Origin: Rhodococcus sp. SGAir0479
Lineage (GTDB): Bacteria; Actinomycetota; Actinomycetes; Mycobacteriales; Mycobacteriaceae
Direction of reading: 5' to 3'
Assembly: GCF_005484805.1 (NCBI RefSeq)
Contig: NZ_CP039432.1
Coordinates: 2,604,001 to 2,668,000, forward strand
Length of the DNA stretch: 64,000 nucleotides
Shown here: positions 44,028 through 53,393 of the stretch, one piece after another
Layout: every line of letters starts with the position of its first letter
Position numbering within the stretch: position 1 is the stretch's first letter
The notes under the pieces: generated by a model
What the model saw: the letters and a program-made list of their open reading frames with translations, nothing else
Databases searched by the model: none
Told to the model about the DNA's origin: nothing
Made by a program: the position numbers and the translations under genes

Positions 44028-44366
44028 TCATGCGCACACCAGCGTTTTCTCCGGCGGCACGGGGTTCTTCCGTGGTCGCCCACGCGGCCGCTTACGGGCG
44101 ATGACGACCCCCTGTTCGATGATCTCGCCGCCCCAGACTCCCCACGGCTCCGCACGATCGAGCGCGGCGTCGAGGCACCGGCTGCGGATCGGGCAACCGC
44201 CGCACAGCGCCTTGGCTCGTTCGAGGTCGGCAGGAGTCTCGGCGAACCACAGGTCGGGGTTGTCTCCGGTCCGGCAGGGCAATTCCCGGCCTGCCGAGCG
44301 GACGACTCCCTGGCCGTTGGAAACGGTGCGGTTCGTGGTTCGTACTCGGCATGTCACGGTAGACAC
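44028..44366 (-). CDS. whiB7: Transcriptional regulator WhiB7
   Basis: WhiB7 is the iron-sulfur activator of intrinsic antibiotic resistance and acts with the primary sigma factor. The 112-residue product has the four cluster cysteines at 31, 55, 58 and 64, the GVWGGE turn at 76-81, and the AT-hook RGRPRK at 95-100 that separates WhiB7 from other WhiB proteins and binds AT-rich DNA beside the -35 element. The GTG at 44366 is chosen because AAGGAGA lies seven bases upstream; an open extension to 44396 exists. Expression is controlled by the leader at 44474-44806. Confidence 0.96.
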   Translation of the reverse strand: MSTVTCRVRTTNRTVSNGQGVVRSAGRELPCRTGDNPDLWFAETPADLERAKALCGGCPIRSRCLDAALDRAEPWGVWGGEIIEQGVVIARKRPRGRPRKNPVPPEKTLVCA

Positions 44367-44473
44367 GTCTTCTCCTTGTCGTTTCGAGTGATGCACTCGC
44401 GGCTCGTGCCGGCTTTCGGGGTTCGGGACGAACCGCGGTCGAGGGCCTGGAGCGAGAGAGCTCGAAACACGAA

Positions 44474-44503
44474 GGCCACGGTTCGCTGATGCGATCCGTG
44501 GCC
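44474..44503 (-). terminator. whiB7 leader attenuator terminator
   Basis: On the minus strand GGCCACGG (44496-44503) pairs with CCGTGGCC (44474-44481); inside, TCGC and GCGA add four pairs after one A-A mismatch, leaving an ATCA loop. A weakly T-rich tail CTTCGTGTTT follows. It sits between the upstream reading frame and whiB7 and would stop transcription early. The first arm can instead pair with 44552-44561. Confidence 0.85.
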
Positions 44504-44561
44504 TCGGGAGGACGGGCGGAGTATCTACCGAACGGTTCGGTGTCTGCTCCTGGCCACGGAT
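44494..44561 (-). promoter_or_regulatory. whiB7 leader antiterminator pairing
   Basis: The ten bases ATCCGTGGCC (minus strand, 44552-44561), inside the last codons of the upstream reading frame, are perfectly complementary to GGCCACGGAT (44494-44503), which is the first arm of the terminator. The two pairings exclude each other, giving a transcription attenuator tied to translation of the upstream frame. Confidence 0.78.
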
Positions 44562-44704
44562 GCGCGGGCTGCTGCTGCGCGCAGACGGATGGCGTGCGGT
44601 GCTGTCGCCGCGACGCTCGCGGCGGCCACTTCGGCCGCAGGGAGGTATGCGCGTGCGAACGCCGGCACCGATGCGCCTGCCGCAAATGCGTTCCAGTTGG
44701 TCAT
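44525..44704 (-). CDS. whiB7 upstream open reading frame (leader peptide), 59 residues
   Basis: An ATG at 44704 with GGAGG about eight bases upstream opens a frame of 59 codons ending in TAG, wholly inside the whiB7 leader. The peptide begins MTNWNAFAAG and is Ala- and Arg-rich with no domain. Its last codons overlap the antiterminator strand. In mycobacteria and Streptomyces the whiB7/wblC leader carries a translated upstream frame that senses ribosome-targeting antibiotics; this is the local version. The stop region also contains the inverted repeat ACCGAAC/GTTCGGT (44527-44541). Confidence 0.8.
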   Translation of the reverse strand: MTNWNAFAAGASVPAFARAYLPAAEVAAASVAATAPHAIRLRAAAARASVARSRHRTVR

Positions 44705-44813
44705 CGCTGCCACCTCCCTCTCACGTCGTCACGGGCCCGACCGAGGCTTCGGCCGAGGCATCCGTGGATCGGATATCGTCACCGCACACGAGTTTCCCCG
44801 TGGCGTGCAGTCC

Positions 44814-44851
44814 AGGGTATGGGACCCGAACAGACCGCACAAGTTATTTTT
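44814..44851 (-). promoter_or_regulatory. whiB7 autoregulated promoter
   Basis: On the minus strand TTGTGC (44837-44842) and TACCCT (44814-44819) are -35 and -10 elements with a 17-base spacer. Directly upstream of the -35 is AAAAATAAC (44843-44851), the AT-rich block that the WhiB7 AT-hook recognises. Transcription would start near 44807, giving a leader of about 440 bases. It lies between the uvrD2 stop and the upstream frame. Confidence 0.85.
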
Positions 44852-44875
44852 GACCTGCGGTTATACCGCGGGACG

Positions 44876-47038
44876 TCAGCTCGGGTCCAGCGCCGCGGCG
44901 GAGCGTTCACCGCGCACCAGCGCCAGCACGTCCGAGCCGTACTGCTCGAGCTTCTTGGCCCCGATTCCCGGGATCGCCACGAGGGCTCGCTCGTCCTGCG
45001 GCTGCTGTTCGGCTATCGCGGTCAGCGTGTTGTCACTGAACACCACATACGCCGGAACCTTCATCTCCCGGGCCCGGTCCCGGCGCCATTCCTTGAGCGT
45101 CTCGAGCAGCTCGATGTCGAGGTTGGACGGGCACGCCTCGCACCGGCCGAGCATGGTCGCCGTCGCGCCCATCAGTTGCTTACCGCAGACGCGGCACCGC
45201 GGCCGCGACCGCTTGGACTGCGCGGGGCGGGCGATCCGCGACGCCGGAGAATCGTCCGGGATGAGCCCGTTGAGGAATCGGGACCGGCGGCGGGACTTGC
45301 GTCCGCCCTCGTTGCGGGCCAGCGCCCACGACAGTGCCAGGTGCTCGCGGGCACGGGTGACCCCGACGTAGAGCAGGCGGCGCTCCTCCTCGATCCCGGC
45401 TTCGTCGTCGGGCGACTTGGAGTCGCCCAGCACGTGCGCGATGGGCAGCGTGCCCTCGTTGAGCCCGACGAGGAACACCGCGTCCCACTCCAGGCCCTTG
45501 GCGGCGTGCAGCGACGCCAGCGTGACGCCCTGGACCACCGGTGGATGCCGCGCCTCCGAGCGGGCGGCCAGTTCGCCGAGGAGGCCGCGCAGGGTCAGCT
45601 GCGCGTCCTGTGCCAGCAGTTCCTCGGTGAGCGCGACCAGCGCGGTGAGCGAGTTCCACCGTTCCCGGGCCTGCACACCGGCCGGCTCGACGTCGGTGAG
45701 CCCCAACGGGACCAGCACCGCGCGCACGAGCGTCACCAGTGCCTCCCCGGTGTCGGCGCCGTCCGGCAGATCGTCCCGCCCGGCGACCTGCCGCAGTGCG
45801 GTGATCGCCTGGCGCACCTCCTGGCGCTGGAAGAAGCCCTCACCGCCGCGCACCTGGTACGGGATGCCCGCCTCGGTGAGCGCCTGCTCGTGGACCTCGG
45901 ACTGCGCGTTGATGCGGTAGAGCACGGCGATCTCGGCGGGCTCGACCCCGCGGTCGATGAGCTTGGCGATCTGCTTCGCGACGGCCGCGGCCTCGGCCGG
46001 CTCGTCGTCGTACTCGGCGAACGTCGGCTCCGGGCCGGGGGCGCGCTGACCGATCAACTGCAGCCGGGTGCCCGCGATGCGCCCGCGCGCCGCGCCGATC
46101 ACCCGGTTCGCCAGCGACACCACCTCGGGCGTCGACCGATAGTCCCGCTCGAGCCGGACGACGGTGGCGTCCGGGAAGCGCCGCGAGAAGTCCAGCAGGA
46201 ACTTCGGGGTGGCCCCGGTGAACGAATAGATCGTCTGGTTGGCGTCGCCGACCACCGTCAGGTCGTCGCGCTCGCCCAGCCACGCGTCGAGTACGCGCTG
46301 CTGCAGCGGCGTGACGTCCTGGTACTCGTCGACCACGAAGCAGCGGTAGCGGTCCCGGAACTCCTCGGCGACGGCGGCGTTGTCCTCGAGCGCGATCGCG
46401 GTGTGCAGCAGCAGGTCGTCGAAGTCCAGCAGGATGCCGTCCGGGTCCCGCGTCTTGAGGGCCTCGTACCCGGAGTAGACGGACGCCACCTGCGCGGCGT
46501 CGGCCGGAACGTCGCGACGGGCCCGCGCGGCGGCAGCCGGGTAGTCCTCGGGCGCGACGAGCGAGCCCTTGGCCCATTCGATCTCGCTCGCGAGGTCACG
46601 GATGCTCTCGGTGCTGGTCGACAGCCCCACCCGGCTCGCAGCCTGCCCGACGAGCGCGAACTTGCGGTCCAGCAGGCGCCAGTCGGTGTCGCCGATGACC
46701 TGCGGCCAGAAGTACTTGAGCTGTCGCAGCGCCGCGGCGTGGAACGTGCGGGCCTGCACCTGCGGGCCCCCGCCACCGATGCCGAGACCGCGCAGCCGCC
46801 CGCGCATCTCGCCCGCCGCGCGCGCGGTGAACGTCACCGCCAGCACCTGGCCGGCCGACACGTGCCCGGCCGCGACCAGGTGCGCGATCCGGCGCGTGAT
46901 GGTGCGGGTCTTGCCGGTACCGGCACCGGCGAGCACGCACACCGGGCCGCGGGGAGCGAGCACGGCGGCGGACTGCTGCGGATCCAGTCCCTCCTCGAGC
47001 CTGGTCGCTACGTTCTCCGGGCTGGCATCCGCTGACAT
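44876..47038 (-). CDS. uvrD2: UvrD/PcrA-type DNA helicase UvrD2
   Basis: The 720-residue superfamily 1A 3'-5' DNA helicase acts in DNA repair. The P-loop AGAGTGKT is at 37-44, motif II is VDEYQDV, and [20 protein letters not shown] and the [14 protein letters not shown] motif VI are all present. After the motor come a tetracysteine cluster (CRVC and CEAC, separated by 14 residues) and a C-terminal HRDC domain, the hallmark of mycobacterial UvrD2. The ATG at 47038 is preferred. It is divergent from mrx1 and lies upstream of the whiB7 promoter. Confidence 0.94.
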   Translation of the reverse strand: MSADASPENVATRLEEGLDPQQSAAVLAPRGPVCVLAGAGTGKTRTITRRIAHLVAAGHVSAGQVLAVTFTARAAGEMRGRLRGLGIGGGGPQVQARTFHAAALRQLKYFWPQVIGDTDWRLLDRKFALVGQAASRVGLSTSTESIRDLASEIEWAKGSLVAPEDYPAAAARARRDVPADAAQVASVYSGYEALKTRDPDGILLDFDDLLLHTAIALEDNAAVAEEFRDRYRCFVVDEYQDVTPLQQRVLDAWLGERDDLTVVGDANQTIYSFTGATPKFLLDFSRRFPDATVVRLERDYRSTPEVVSLANRVIGAARGRIAGTRLQLIGQRAPGPEPTFAEYDDEPAEAAAVAKQIAKLIDRGVEPAEIAVLYRINAQSEVHEQALTEAGIPYQVRGGEGFFQRQEVRQAITALRQVAGRDDLPDGADTGEALVTLVRAVLVPLGLTDVEPAGVQARERWNSLTALVALTEELLAQDAQLTLRGLLGELAARSEARHPPVVQGVTLASLHAAKGLEWDAVFLVGLNEGTLPIAHVLGDSKSPDDEAGIEEERRLLYVGVTRAREHLALSWALARNEGGRKSRRRSRFLNGLIPDDSPASRIARPAQSKRSRPRCRVCGKQLMGATATMLGRCEACPSNLDIELLETLKEWRRDRAREMKVPAYVVFSDNTLTAIAEQQPQDERALVAIPGIGAKKLEQYGSDVLALVRGERSAAALDPS

Positions 47039-47146
47039 GACGTCCATCCTCTCAGGGCGCACCGACAGGTGCCGTCCGCACCCGGGACCGGTGTGACGTG
47101 CGCCCACGCGGGAACAGAGGAGACCGACCGTGGTGTTATAGGCGCC

Positions 47147-47398
47147 GTGACTACCCAAGCTCCTGCTCTGACCATGTACTCGACCACGTGGTGCGGCTAC
47201 TGCCGTCGCCTCAAGAAGCAGCTCGACGAGAACGGCATCTCGTACGTCGAGATCGACATCGAGGACGATCCCGCGGCGGCGCGGTTCGTCGGCAGCGTCA
47301 ACGGCGGCAACCACGTGGTGCCCACCGTCAAGTACGCGGACGGCAGCACCGCCACCAACCCGTCACTGGCGCAGGTCAAGCAGGCGCTGGGCCTCTAG
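47147..47398 (+). CDS. mrx1: Mycoredoxin (glutaredoxin-like)
   Basis: The 83-residue thiol oxidoreductase uses mycothiol to reduce mixed disulfides. The active site is CGYC (Cys16, Cys19) in [11 protein letters not shown], followed by the cis-Pro in HVVPTV and the mycothiol-binding NGG region. The position beside uvrD2 agrees with M. tuberculosis. The GTG at 47147 has no obvious ribosome binding site and a possible -10 (GTTATA, 47135-47140) lies seven bases upstream, so the message may be leaderless. Confidence 0.9.
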   Translation: MTTQAPALTMYSTTWCGYCRRLKKQLDENGISYVEIDIEDDPAAARFVGSVNGGNHVVPTVKYADGSTATNPSLAQVKQALGL

Positions 47399-47414
47399 GA
47401 CCGCCTCCGGGTCC

Positions 47415-48344
47415 TCAGTCCTGCCCCGCCCACGACTCCACCATCACCCGCGCGATGGAGATCGAGCCGGGCAGCAGTAGTTCCGCGTCCGACGACTGCC
47501 GGGTGGCGGACGCCCAGTCGCCGGCGCCGAGCGCGCGGCGGACCTGCTCACGGGTGAACCAGTGGGCCTCGGCGATCTCGCCGTCCGTGAACGTGAACGC
47601 GGCGGCGGGATCGGCGACGGCCGCGAACCCCAGCATCACCGAGCGCGGGAACGGCCACGGCTGACTGCCCAGGTACCGGACGTCGGAGACGTCGACGCCC
47701 ACCTCCTCGCGAATCTCCCGCACCACGCACGTCTCGAGCGACTCCCCCGCCTCCACGAAGCCCGCGAGTACCGAGAACATCCGCGGCGGCCACGACGGCT
47801 GCCGCGCCAACAGCACCCGGTCACCGCCGTCGTGCACCAGACAGATCACCGCCGGGTCGGTCCGCGGAAACTCCTCGTGCCCGGTGCTGGTGCTGATGCG
47901 CGACCACCCCGACATCGTCGGCTCGGTGGGGGCGCCGTCGATGGCGCTGAACCCGGCGTTGTCGTGCCAGCTCAGCAGCGCTACCGCCGTCGTGAGCAGG
48001 CCCGCGTCGGTCTCGTCGAGCCGGTGCCCCATCGCGCGCAGATCGCCCAGCTCGCCCGTCATCGCCGAGACCCGCACCGCCCACACGTGCCGGCCGCCGC
48101 GCAGCCCCAGGAACACCGCGCCCGGCACCGGCTCCGCGCCGAGCGAGGTCGCGTCGTCGAAGGCCAGGTCACCGTCGGAGATCCGGGTCTGCCCGCGACG
48201 GTCCACCCGCAGCAGCAGTGCGTCCGCCCAGCCGGCGCGCAGCGCGTCCGGGTCCGAACGCAGATGTTCGGCACGGTCGACGGCAGCTCGGGACAGCAGC
48301 GGGGGCTCGGTGAGGGTGAATCCGGACGCGGTGAAATCGGGCAC
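47415..48344 (-). CDS. nudC: NAD(+) diphosphatase / NADH pyrophosphatase NudC
   Basis: The 309-residue Nudix enzyme hydrolyses NAD(H) and related caps. The Nudix box GFVEAGESLETCVVREIREEVG is followed by the NudC-specific SQPWPFPRS motif. The segment where Escherichia coli NudC binds zinc with four cysteines (about residues 118-140 here) contains none, so zinc binding is lost. In mycobacteria NudC activity influences isoniazid sensitivity through NAD adducts. It converges with mrx1. Confidence 0.93.
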   Translation of the reverse strand: MPDFTASGFTLTEPPLLSRAAVDRAEHLRSDPDALRAGWADALLLRVDRRGQTRISDGDLAFDDATSLGAEPVPGAVFLGLRGGRHVWAVRVSAMTGELGDLRAMGHRLDETDAGLLTTAVALLSWHDNAGFSAIDGAPTEPTMSGWSRISTSTGHEEFPRTDPAVICLVHDGGDRVLLARQPSWPPRMFSVLAGFVEAGESLETCVVREIREEVGVDVSDVRYLGSQPWPFPRSVMLGFAAVADPAAAFTFTDGEIAEAHWFTREQVRRALGAGDWASATRQSSDAELLLPGSISIARVMVESWAGQD

Positions 48345-48394
48345 GGTCCGACCCTACTGTGGGCCGCGGTCGGCCACCGGCGGCCGTGCCCGCG

Positions 48395-49462
48395 TCAGTT
48401 GCCGACGCGCTTGATGTAGAGCAGGAGGTCGTTCGCCTCGACGGCGTCGACCTCGGGTGAACCCACTCGGAGCAGCTGCCCGTCCCGGACCACGCCGAGG
48501 ACGATGTCCGAGAGGTGACGCGGGGATCCGCCGATCTCCTCCGGTTCCACCTCGCGTTCGGCGATCGCGAATCCGGCCTCGGGGGTGAGCAGGTCCTCGA
48601 CCATCTCCACGACGCTCGGTGTGGTCCGCGCGATGCCGAGGAGCCGGCCCGCCGTCTCGGAGGACACCACGACGGAGTCGGCGCCCGACTGCCGCAGCAG
48701 GTGCGCGTTGTCGGTCTCCCGGATGGCCGCGACGATCTTCGCCTTGGGCGCCAGTTCGCGGGCGGTCAGCGTCACCAGCACCGCGGTGTCGTCCCGGTTC
48801 GCGGCGACGATGATCGAGGCCGCGTTCTGCACGCCCGCGAGCCGCAGTACGTCGGACTTGGTGGCCGAGCCGTGCACGGTGACCAGTCCCAGCCCCGCGG
48901 CGGTGTCGAGCACCGCCTGGTCGGTGTCGACGACGACGATGTCCGACGGCACGATGCCGTCGCCGAGCATGGCATCGATGGCGGTGCGGCCCTTGGTGCC
49001 GAACCCGACGACGACGGTGTGGTTGCGCACGCGGTGCCTCCAGCGCTGGATCTTGAAGGTCTGGCGGGAGCTCTCGGTGAGGGCAGAGAGCGTCGTACCG
49101 ACCAGGACGATGAGGAAGAAGATGCGGAGCGGGGTGATGACCAGAACGTTGATCAGCCGCGCTTCCGGGGTGATCGGGGTGATGTCGCCGTAGCCGGTGG
49201 TCGACAGCGACACCGTCGCGTAGTAGAGGCAGTCCAGGAGCGAGAGCTCGTTGTCCTGCGCGTCCTTGTAGCCGCTCCGGTCGATGTAGACCACGAGCAC
49301 CGCCAGCGCCAGCGCCGCCAGCGCGTACGAGACGCGGCGGGCGATGGCCCGGGCCGGGCTGGTCTGCATCTCGGGGACCCTGAGCACGCCGACGAGCGTG
49401 AAGTCCGGCCGATCCGTCAGCGTGTCCGAGTTCCGGAACCGCGCACTCAACCTACCGGGCAT
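48395..49462 (-). CDS. Potassium channel with RCK (TrkA-N/C) domains
   Basis: The 355-residue two-helix K+ channel has a first helix at about 45-62, the selectivity filter in TVSLSTTGYGDITP, a second helix ending near 125, a RCK/TrkA-N domain starting VVVGFGTKGRTAID with VVVDTD for nucleotide or cation binding, and a TrkA-C domain. It probably forms a tetramer gated by ligands of the RCK ring. It corresponds to Rv3200c in gene order. Confidence 0.92.
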   Translation of the reverse strand: MPGRLSARFRNSDTLTDRPDFTLVGVLRVPEMQTSPARAIARRVSYALAALALAVLVVYIDRSGYKDAQDNELSLLDCLYYATVSLSTTGYGDITPITPEARLINVLVITPLRIFFLIVLVGTTLSALTESSRQTFKIQRWRHRVRNHTVVVGFGTKGRTAIDAMLGDGIVPSDIVVVDTDQAVLDTAAGLGLVTVHGSATKSDVLRLAGVQNAASIIVAANRDDTAVLVTLTARELAPKAKIVAAIRETDNAHLLRQSGADSVVVSSETAGRLLGIARTTPSVVEMVEDLLTPEAGFAIAEREVEPEEIGGSPRHLSDIVLGVVRDGQLLRVGSPEVDAVEANDLLLYIKRVGN

Positions 49463-49596
49463 TCATTCGTTCCTGTCTCCATCTCGGCGTGCACATCGGA
49501 TGGCAGCCTAGCCGCGGATCCGACAATCGCGGAACGCCACGGCAAAACCGGCCCGCGACGGTGGCTGCCGGCGGGCGAATCGGGCAGGGTGGGGCG

Positions 49597-49989
49597 ATGA
49601 CGTCATCTTCTCCCGCCAGCCAGGCACCCGCGCTGCGCCTGGCCGCCCTGCTGGCCGGCGCCGGGGTCCTGCACTTCGCGCGCCCCCAGCCGTTCGACAC
49701 GATCGTGCCGTCGGCGCTGCCGGGCCGCGCCCGCACCTACACCTACGTCTCCGGTGCCGCGGAACTGGCCACCGCCGCGGCCCTCGCGGTTCCCCGCACC
49801 CGCCGGGCCGGGGCCGGGCTGGCGGCCGCGCTGTTCGTCGCGGTGTTCCCGGCCAACGTGCAGATGGCCGTCGACTGGCTGCGGTCGAGCCGAACGTCGT
49901 TGCCCGCGAAGGCAGTCGCGCTCGGGCGGCTCCCGATCCAGGTCCCGCTGGTGACCCAGGCCCTGAAGGCCCGCCGCAACGCGCGCTGA
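49597..49989 (+). CDS. DoxX-like small membrane protein
   Basis: A 130-residue protein with four helices. GVLHFARPQPFDTIVPSALPG after the first helix and YVSGAAELATAAAL are typical of the DoxX-like family. Its role is unknown; some members support redox partners. The ATG at 49597 is supported by GGGCAGGGTGGGG upstream. It is divergent from the K+ channel gene and ends five bases before the adnB stop on the other strand. Confidence 0.8.
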   Translation: MTSSSPASQAPALRLAALLAGAGVLHFARPQPFDTIVPSALPGRARTYTYVSGAAELATAAALAVPRTRRAGAGLAAALFVAVFPANVQMAVDWLRSSRTSLPAKAVALGRLPIQVPLVTQALKARRNAR

Positions 49990-49994
49990 CCCGG

Positions 49995-52900
49995 TCAGTC
50001 CTCGGGCCGGTCCCCGGCGTTGCGGATCAGCCGGGCGAGCCGCTCCGCGTCGGGCAGGTCCGAGGGTGCGATGGTTCGTCCGGTGCGGACGTAGTGGAAC
50101 GCGGCCCGCACCTTGTCCATCGGCGGCGCGGCGGGCCGGCCCGTGGCCTGCGACTCGCGCGCCGCTATCAGTTCCGCCCACGCCAGCCGGTACGCCGCCA
50201 ACTGCATCACGACGGCCCGCTCGTTCGCCGCCGACGGCTCCGCGCCGGTCTTCCAGTCGATCACCGTCCAGCCGCCGTCGGGGTCGGCGAACACCGCGTC
50301 GATCCGTCCGCGCAGAACGGTGCCGGCCACGGAGGTCTCGAACGGCACCTCCACCTCGACGGGGTTGCGGTCCGCCCACGGCGACCGCAGGAACGCGTCC
50401 TGCAGCAGCGCCAGTTCGGTCTCGGTACCGACGCCGGTGTCCGCGGCGCCCGGCAGCTCGTCGAAGTCCAACAGCCGCGTCGCGCCGAACCGGCGTTCCA
50501 CCCATGCGTGGAACGCGGTTCCGCGGCGGGCCAACGGGTTCGGTGGGAACGGCAGCGGTCGGCGGAGCCGCGCGGCCAGCTCGTCCGGGTCGGCCGCCAG
50601 ATCCACGAGCTGACTCACCGACATCTGCGCCGGCAGCTCGACGTCCGCGGTGCCCGCGCCCCGCGCGGCGCGCTCGGCGAGCAGGGCGTCGACGTCCGCC
50701 GCCCAGTTGTCGGGATCCTCGCCGGGCTCCTCGCCGCCGTGCTCCTCCCCCGCACCCGCGCGCAGCGCTGCCAGCGCGTCGCGGACCAGACGGGCACCCT
50801 GTTCGACGTCGGCGCGCCGCCGGCCCAGCGGATCCCGCGGCCACTGCGCCGTCCGCGGTGTCGCGGTCAACGGGTTCTCGCTGCCGTCGTCCGGTGCGGG
50901 CGCCCACTCGTCGATGACGCCGAGGGGCGCGCCCTCCCACGTCGAGACCAGGTCGTGGAGTTCCGACAGGAACGGCGACGGCCCCTTGGGTGTGGGTCCG
51001 GACTCGGTCCAGTGGTGCCCGGAGACGAACAGCGCCCGTTCGGTCCGGGTGAGTGCGACGTAGAACAGCCGTCGGTCCTCGTCGAGCCGGCGACGCGCCA
51101 ACGCCTTCTTGTGCGCGTCGATCTCGTTCTCGAGGTCCTTGCGGTCGTAGACGTTCTCGAGGTCGAGAACGGGGACGCCGTCGGCGGATTCACCGGGCAC
51201 GGCGCGATCACCGCGCAGCGTCGGCGGCAGTTCGGCGACCGATCCGAGCCACGTCGCCGACGCCTGAGTCGACGGGAACACCCCCCCGGTCAGGTGGGGC
51301 ACCGCGACCACCTCCCATTCGAGGCCCTTCGCCGAGTGCACCGTCAGCACCTGCACCCGGTCGGGCGCCACCTCCACCTCGCCCGGCGTCAGGCCGTTCT
51401 CGACGTGCTCGGCGGCCGCGAGGAACGACAGCAGACCGGTGAGGGTGGCCGACGAACGGTTCGCGTAACCGGCCACCACGTCGGCGAACGCGTCGAGGTG
51501 CTCCCGGCCGGCGCCGCCCACGTCACCGATCCGGGTCCGCGCCTGCGCCTCGATGCCGATACCGATGACCCGCTCGACCTCGGCCACCAGCTCGGTGAGG
51601 GGCTGGCCCAGGCGTTCACGCAGCGACGCCAACTCCGCCGCGAGGGCGCAGATGCGCACGTAGCCGGATTCCGAATACCGCTGCGCAGGGCCGGGATCGG
51701 CGAGGGCGTCGGCCAGGCCTGCCTGCTCGGCGTGTTCTCCCGGCAGCGCACTGCCGAGGGCGTCGCCGAGCGCCGCGGCGTCGGTGACCGCACCCGACGT
51801 GCCGTACCCGGTCCGGATGCCGAGCTCGCCGGCGCGGCGCCACAGCGCGCGTAGATCCGCGGCACCGATCTGCCAGCGGGCGCCGGTGAGCACGCGGACC
51901 GCGGCGCTGCCGGCCATGGGGTCGGCCACCAGCCGCAGCATCGCGACGACGTCCGCGACCTCGGGCGTGTGCAGCAGTCCGCCGAGGCCGACGACCTCGA
52001 CGGCCAGTCCCCGCGCCCGCAGTTCCTCCGCGACGGGCGCGGCGTCGGCGTTGCGGCGCACCAGGACCGCCGCGGTGGGCGGTTTCCCGCTCTCCGCGCG
52101 CGCTGCCGCGTATTCGGCAGCGATCCGGTCGGCCACCCACGCCCGCTCCCCCGCGACGGTGTCGAGCAGCGCCAGGCGGACATCGCCCGGGACGGCGCCC
52201 GGACGGGCCCGCAGCATGCTGACCGCGACGCCGCGGTCCCGCAAGGGATCGGACACCATGTTGGCCAACTCGAGCGCCTCCGGCGGGTTGCGCCAGCTGG
52301 TGAGCAGTTCCAGGGTGGGCGCCGGGGTGCCGTCGGGGAGCGGGAAGTCGGTCGCGAAGCGCGGCAGATTGGCGGCCGAGGCGCCGCGCCAGCCGTAGAT
52401 CGACTGCATCGGGTCGCCGACCGCCGTGAGCGCGAGGCCCGCGTCCGCCCCGCCGCCGAACAGGGACGATAGCAGCACGCGCTGCGCGTGACCGGTGTCC
52501 TGGTACTCGTCGAGCAGCACCACCCGGAAGCGGGACCGTTCGCACCGGCCCACCTCGGGATGTTCGGCGGCCACGCGCGCGGCGAGCGACATCTGGCTCC
52601 CGAAGTCGAGCGATCCCTCCCGGCGCAGCGTCTCGGCCAGCCGCTGCACCAACGGCAGCAGGTCCAGGCGCTGGTGCTGCACCTCGAGCAGGTTCAGCAG
52701 CGGCTTGGACGGTCCGCCCTTCTGTCTGGGGCCGGCCGGCAGCGTGTGGATCAACTTGTCGAGTTCGGTGTGCGCCTCGCGCAGATCCGCGGGCTCGACG
52801 AGGTGCTCGGCCAGCTGTCCCGACAACGCGAGCACCGACTCGGTGATCGACGCCGGACTGCGGTCGGTGTCGAGGTCGCCGTCCCACGCGCTCACCACCC

Positions 52901-53393
52901 GGTACGCGAGCTGCCACAGCTCGGTCTCGGACAGCAACGTCGCGGACGGTTCGATGGGCAGCAGCAGGCCGTGCTCGGACAGCAGCCGGCCGGCGTACGA
53001 GTGGTAGGTGCTCACCTCGGGTTCGCTGCCGAGGATGCGCGACCGCAGCCCACCGCCGGGATCGAGGTCCCGCACCAGCGCCGAGCCGGCAAGTTTCGCG
53101 AGCCGCTTCCGGATCCGGCTGGTGAGCTGCTGCGCCGCCTTGCGGGTGAACGTCAACCCCAGGACCTGTTCGGGTTCCACCAGCCCGTTGGCAACCAGCC
53201 ACACGACCCGCGCGGCCATCGTCTCGGTCTTGCCGGCCCCGGCCCCGGCCACGACGAGCGTCGGCCCGAGCGGCGCCTCGATGACCGCGGCCTGCTCGGG
53301 GGTCGGCGGGAACTGGCCGAGGGCCTCGGCCAGTTCGGCGGGGCTGACGAATCGGCGAACCCGGCCACCGTCGTTGCGTTCGTGCGTGGTCAC
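49995..53393 (-). CDS. adnB: Helicase-nuclease subunit AdnB
   Basis: AdnB forms with AdnA the end-resection machine of mycolate bacteria, which processes DNA double-strand breaks. The 1132-residue chain has the P-loop AGAGAGKT (49-56), motif II LLDEYQDT, GDPMQSIYGWRG, motif VI FYVALTRTERALFV and a C-terminal RecB-type nuclease domain with VIDWKTGAEPS and QLAAYRLAW. All motor motifs are intact, fitting the known role of AdnB as the leading motor. The GTG start overlaps the adnA stop (GTGA). Confidence 0.94.
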   Translation of the reverse strand: MTTHERNDGGRVRRFVSPAELAEALGQFPPTPEQAAVIEAPLGPTLVVAGAGAGKTETMAARVVWLVANGLVEPEQVLGLTFTRKAAQQLTSRIRKRLAKLAGSALVRDLDPGGGLRSRILGSEPEVSTYHSYAGRLLSEHGLLLPIEPSATLLSETELWQLAYRVVSAWDGDLDTDRSPASITESVLALSGQLAEHLVEPADLREAHTELDKLIHTLPAGPRQKGGPSKPLLNLLEVQHQRLDLLPLVQRLAETLRREGSLDFGSQMSLAARVAAEHPEVGRCERSRFRVVLLDEYQDTGHAQRVLLSSLFGGGADAGLALTAVGDPMQSIYGWRGASAANLPRFATDFPLPDGTPAPTLELLTSWRNPPEALELANMVSDPLRDRGVAVSMLRARPGAVPGDVRLALLDTVAGERAWVADRIAAEYAAARAESGKPPTAAVLVRRNADAAPVAEELRARGLAVEVVGLGGLLHTPEVADVVAMLRLVADPMAGSAAVRVLTGARWQIGAADLRALWRRAGELGIRTGYGTSGAVTDAAALGDALGSALPGEHAEQAGLADALADPGPAQRYSESGYVRICALAAELASLRERLGQPLTELVAEVERVIGIGIEAQARTRIGDVGGAGREHLDAFADVVAGYANRSSATLTGLLSFLAAAEHVENGLTPGEVEVAPDRVQVLTVHSAKGLEWEVVAVPHLTGGVFPSTQASATWLGSVAELPPTLRGDRAVPGESADGVPVLDLENVYDRKDLENEIDAHKKALARRRLDEDRRLFYVALTRTERALFVSGHHWTESGPTPKGPSPFLSELHDLVSTWEGAPLGVIDEWAPAPDDGSENPLTATPRTAQWPRDPLGRRRADVEQGARLVRDALAALRAGAGEEHGGEEPGEDPDNWAADVDALLAERAARGAGTADVELPAQMSVSQLVDLAADPDELAARLRRPLPFPPNPLARRGTAFHAWVERRFGATRLLDFDELPGAADTGVGTETELALLQDAFLRSPWADRNPVEVEVPFETSVAGTVLRGRIDAVFADPDGGWTVIDWKTGAEPSAANERAVVMQLAAYRLAWAELIAARESQATGRPAAPPMDKVRAAFHYVRTGRTIAPSDLPDAERLARLIRNAGDRPED

